DNA of 6,862 bases, from contig DAOTTO010000143.1 in the NCBI GenBank assembly GCA_034437895.1, positions 1 through 6,862 on the forward strand, read 5' to 3'. Each line of letters opens with the position of its first letter. The stretch's first letter is position 1. This DNA is from JANRLJ01 sp034437895 (GTDB taxonomy: Bacteria > Chloroflexota > Anaerolineae > Aggregatilineales > Phototrophicaceae). The position numbers and the translations under genes were made by a program. Under the pieces are notes generated by a model. The model made no database searches. It was not told the origin of the DNA and saw nothing but the letters and a program-made list of their open reading frames with translations. Below, piece after piece: positions 6,641-6,862 of the stretch.

Positions 6641-6862
6641 ATCGCGCTACCCACCCCAACGGCACAATCGCCAGTGGCGCACTCCCATCCGGCAGCGTCG
6701 GTGTGAACTGTGTATATTCGCCTGTCGCTGAGTTTACAAAAACAAACTCAGGACTTTCGCTTACCTCACCCCCCGGCCCCCTCTCCAATACTTGGAGAGG
6801 GGGAGAAAAACGCATCTTGAAGTCCCCTCTCCATGCAATGGGGAGGGGATTTAGGGGTGGGG
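6639..6862 (-). CDS. C-terminal end of an unidentified protein, partial at the window edge
   Basis: A minus-strand frame enters from the right edge and stays open for 73 codons to TAA at 6641-6639. The last 40 or so residues read like real protein: SPEFVFVNSATGEYTQF, then TPTLPDGSAPLAIVPLGWVAR. The alternation of beta-type segments, an ATG-type turn and a terminal GW resembles the last blade of secreted or TolB-like propeller proteins, but this is only a resemblance and I do not recognise the gene. The upstream 30 or so codons fall in the GC-rich palindromic repeat (6765-6862) and have the proline/glycine-rich look of translated repeat (for example LERGPGGE). So the protein either carries an in-frame repeat insertion or its true start or upstream domain was altered by it. 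An internal ATG (plus-strand 6813-6815) lies inside the repeat, but no ribosome-binding site is convincing. Confidence 0.55.
   Translation of the reverse strand, partial: PPLNPLPIAWRGDFKMRFSPPLQVLERGPGGEVSESPEFVFVNSATGEYTQFTPTLPDGSAPLAIVPLGWVAR
6765..6862. repeat. GC-rich palindromic interspersed repeat (MITE/REP-like), continuing past the window edge
   Basis: Two nested palindromes lie close together. The first has perfect 12-bp arms CCCCCTCTCCAA (6777-6788) and TTGGAGAGGGGG (6792-6803) around a 3-nt loop. The second has 11-bp arms (6824-6834 and 6838-6848) with one mismatch, and shares the core CCCCTCTCC. The outer parts (CTCACCCCCC at 6765-6774 and TTAGGGGTGGGG at 6851-6862) are also roughly inverted, so the element seems to be a palindrome of about 100 bp or more. 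Its base composition is unlike the surrounding gene. Repeats with this look are scattered in multiple copies in several Chloroflexi and other genomes; that statement is from memory. There is no transposase in view. Confidence 0.75.

Noticed and set aside
6765..6862. CRISPR array or terminator cluster
   Set aside because: The repeats are nested palindromes sharing a core and lack equal spacers between direct repeats, and there is no U run after the hairpins.

Overview
The window looks like ordinary chromosomal sequence from a free-living bacterium, most likely a Chloroflexota (Anaerolineae-like) organism. That placement is inferred from four things: a ClpC of the Gram-positive/Chloroflexi type, a lipoprotein that joins an M23 peptidase to a beta-propeller, a small STAS/SpoIIAA-like protein of a kind I associate with that phylum, and a GC-rich palindromic interspersed repeat at the right edge. 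No marker here fixes the taxonomy.

Layout from left to right. Positions 1-163 are AT-rich and noncoding apart from a 10-bp inverted repeat. Positions 164-561 (minus) hold a small STAS-like gene broken by an 8-bp tandem duplication; removing one unit restores a 129-residue reading frame. Positions 562-687 hold its upstream dyads and the terminator of the next gene. Positions 688-1755 (minus) encode peptide chain release factor 1 (prfA). The 280-bp gap 1756-2035 contains a consensus -10 hexamer, a 16-codon leader ORF ending in UAG inside a small hairpin with a U run, and a GC-rich hairpin, an arrangement like an attenuator ahead of prfA. Positions 2036-3742 (minus) encode a lipoprotein with an intact M23 metallopeptidase active site followed by PQQ-like propeller repeats. 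Positions 3743-4079 are a divergent promoter region. Positions 4080-6578 (plus) encode a full-length ClpC AAA+ unfoldase, closed by a strong terminator at 6600-6640. The last 224 bases hold the C-terminal end of a gene entering on the minus strand, whose frame runs through the palindromic repeat.

The genes form no single pathway. prfA acts in translation termination, ClpC in ATP-driven protein unfolding for ClpP, and the lipoprotein probably in the cell envelope. No defence island, CRISPR array, transposase, tRNA or rRNA is visible. The points most worth a second look are the slippage-type frameshift in the small gene, the possible RF1-sensing leader before prfA, and the palindromic repeat that is translated in frame at the right edge.
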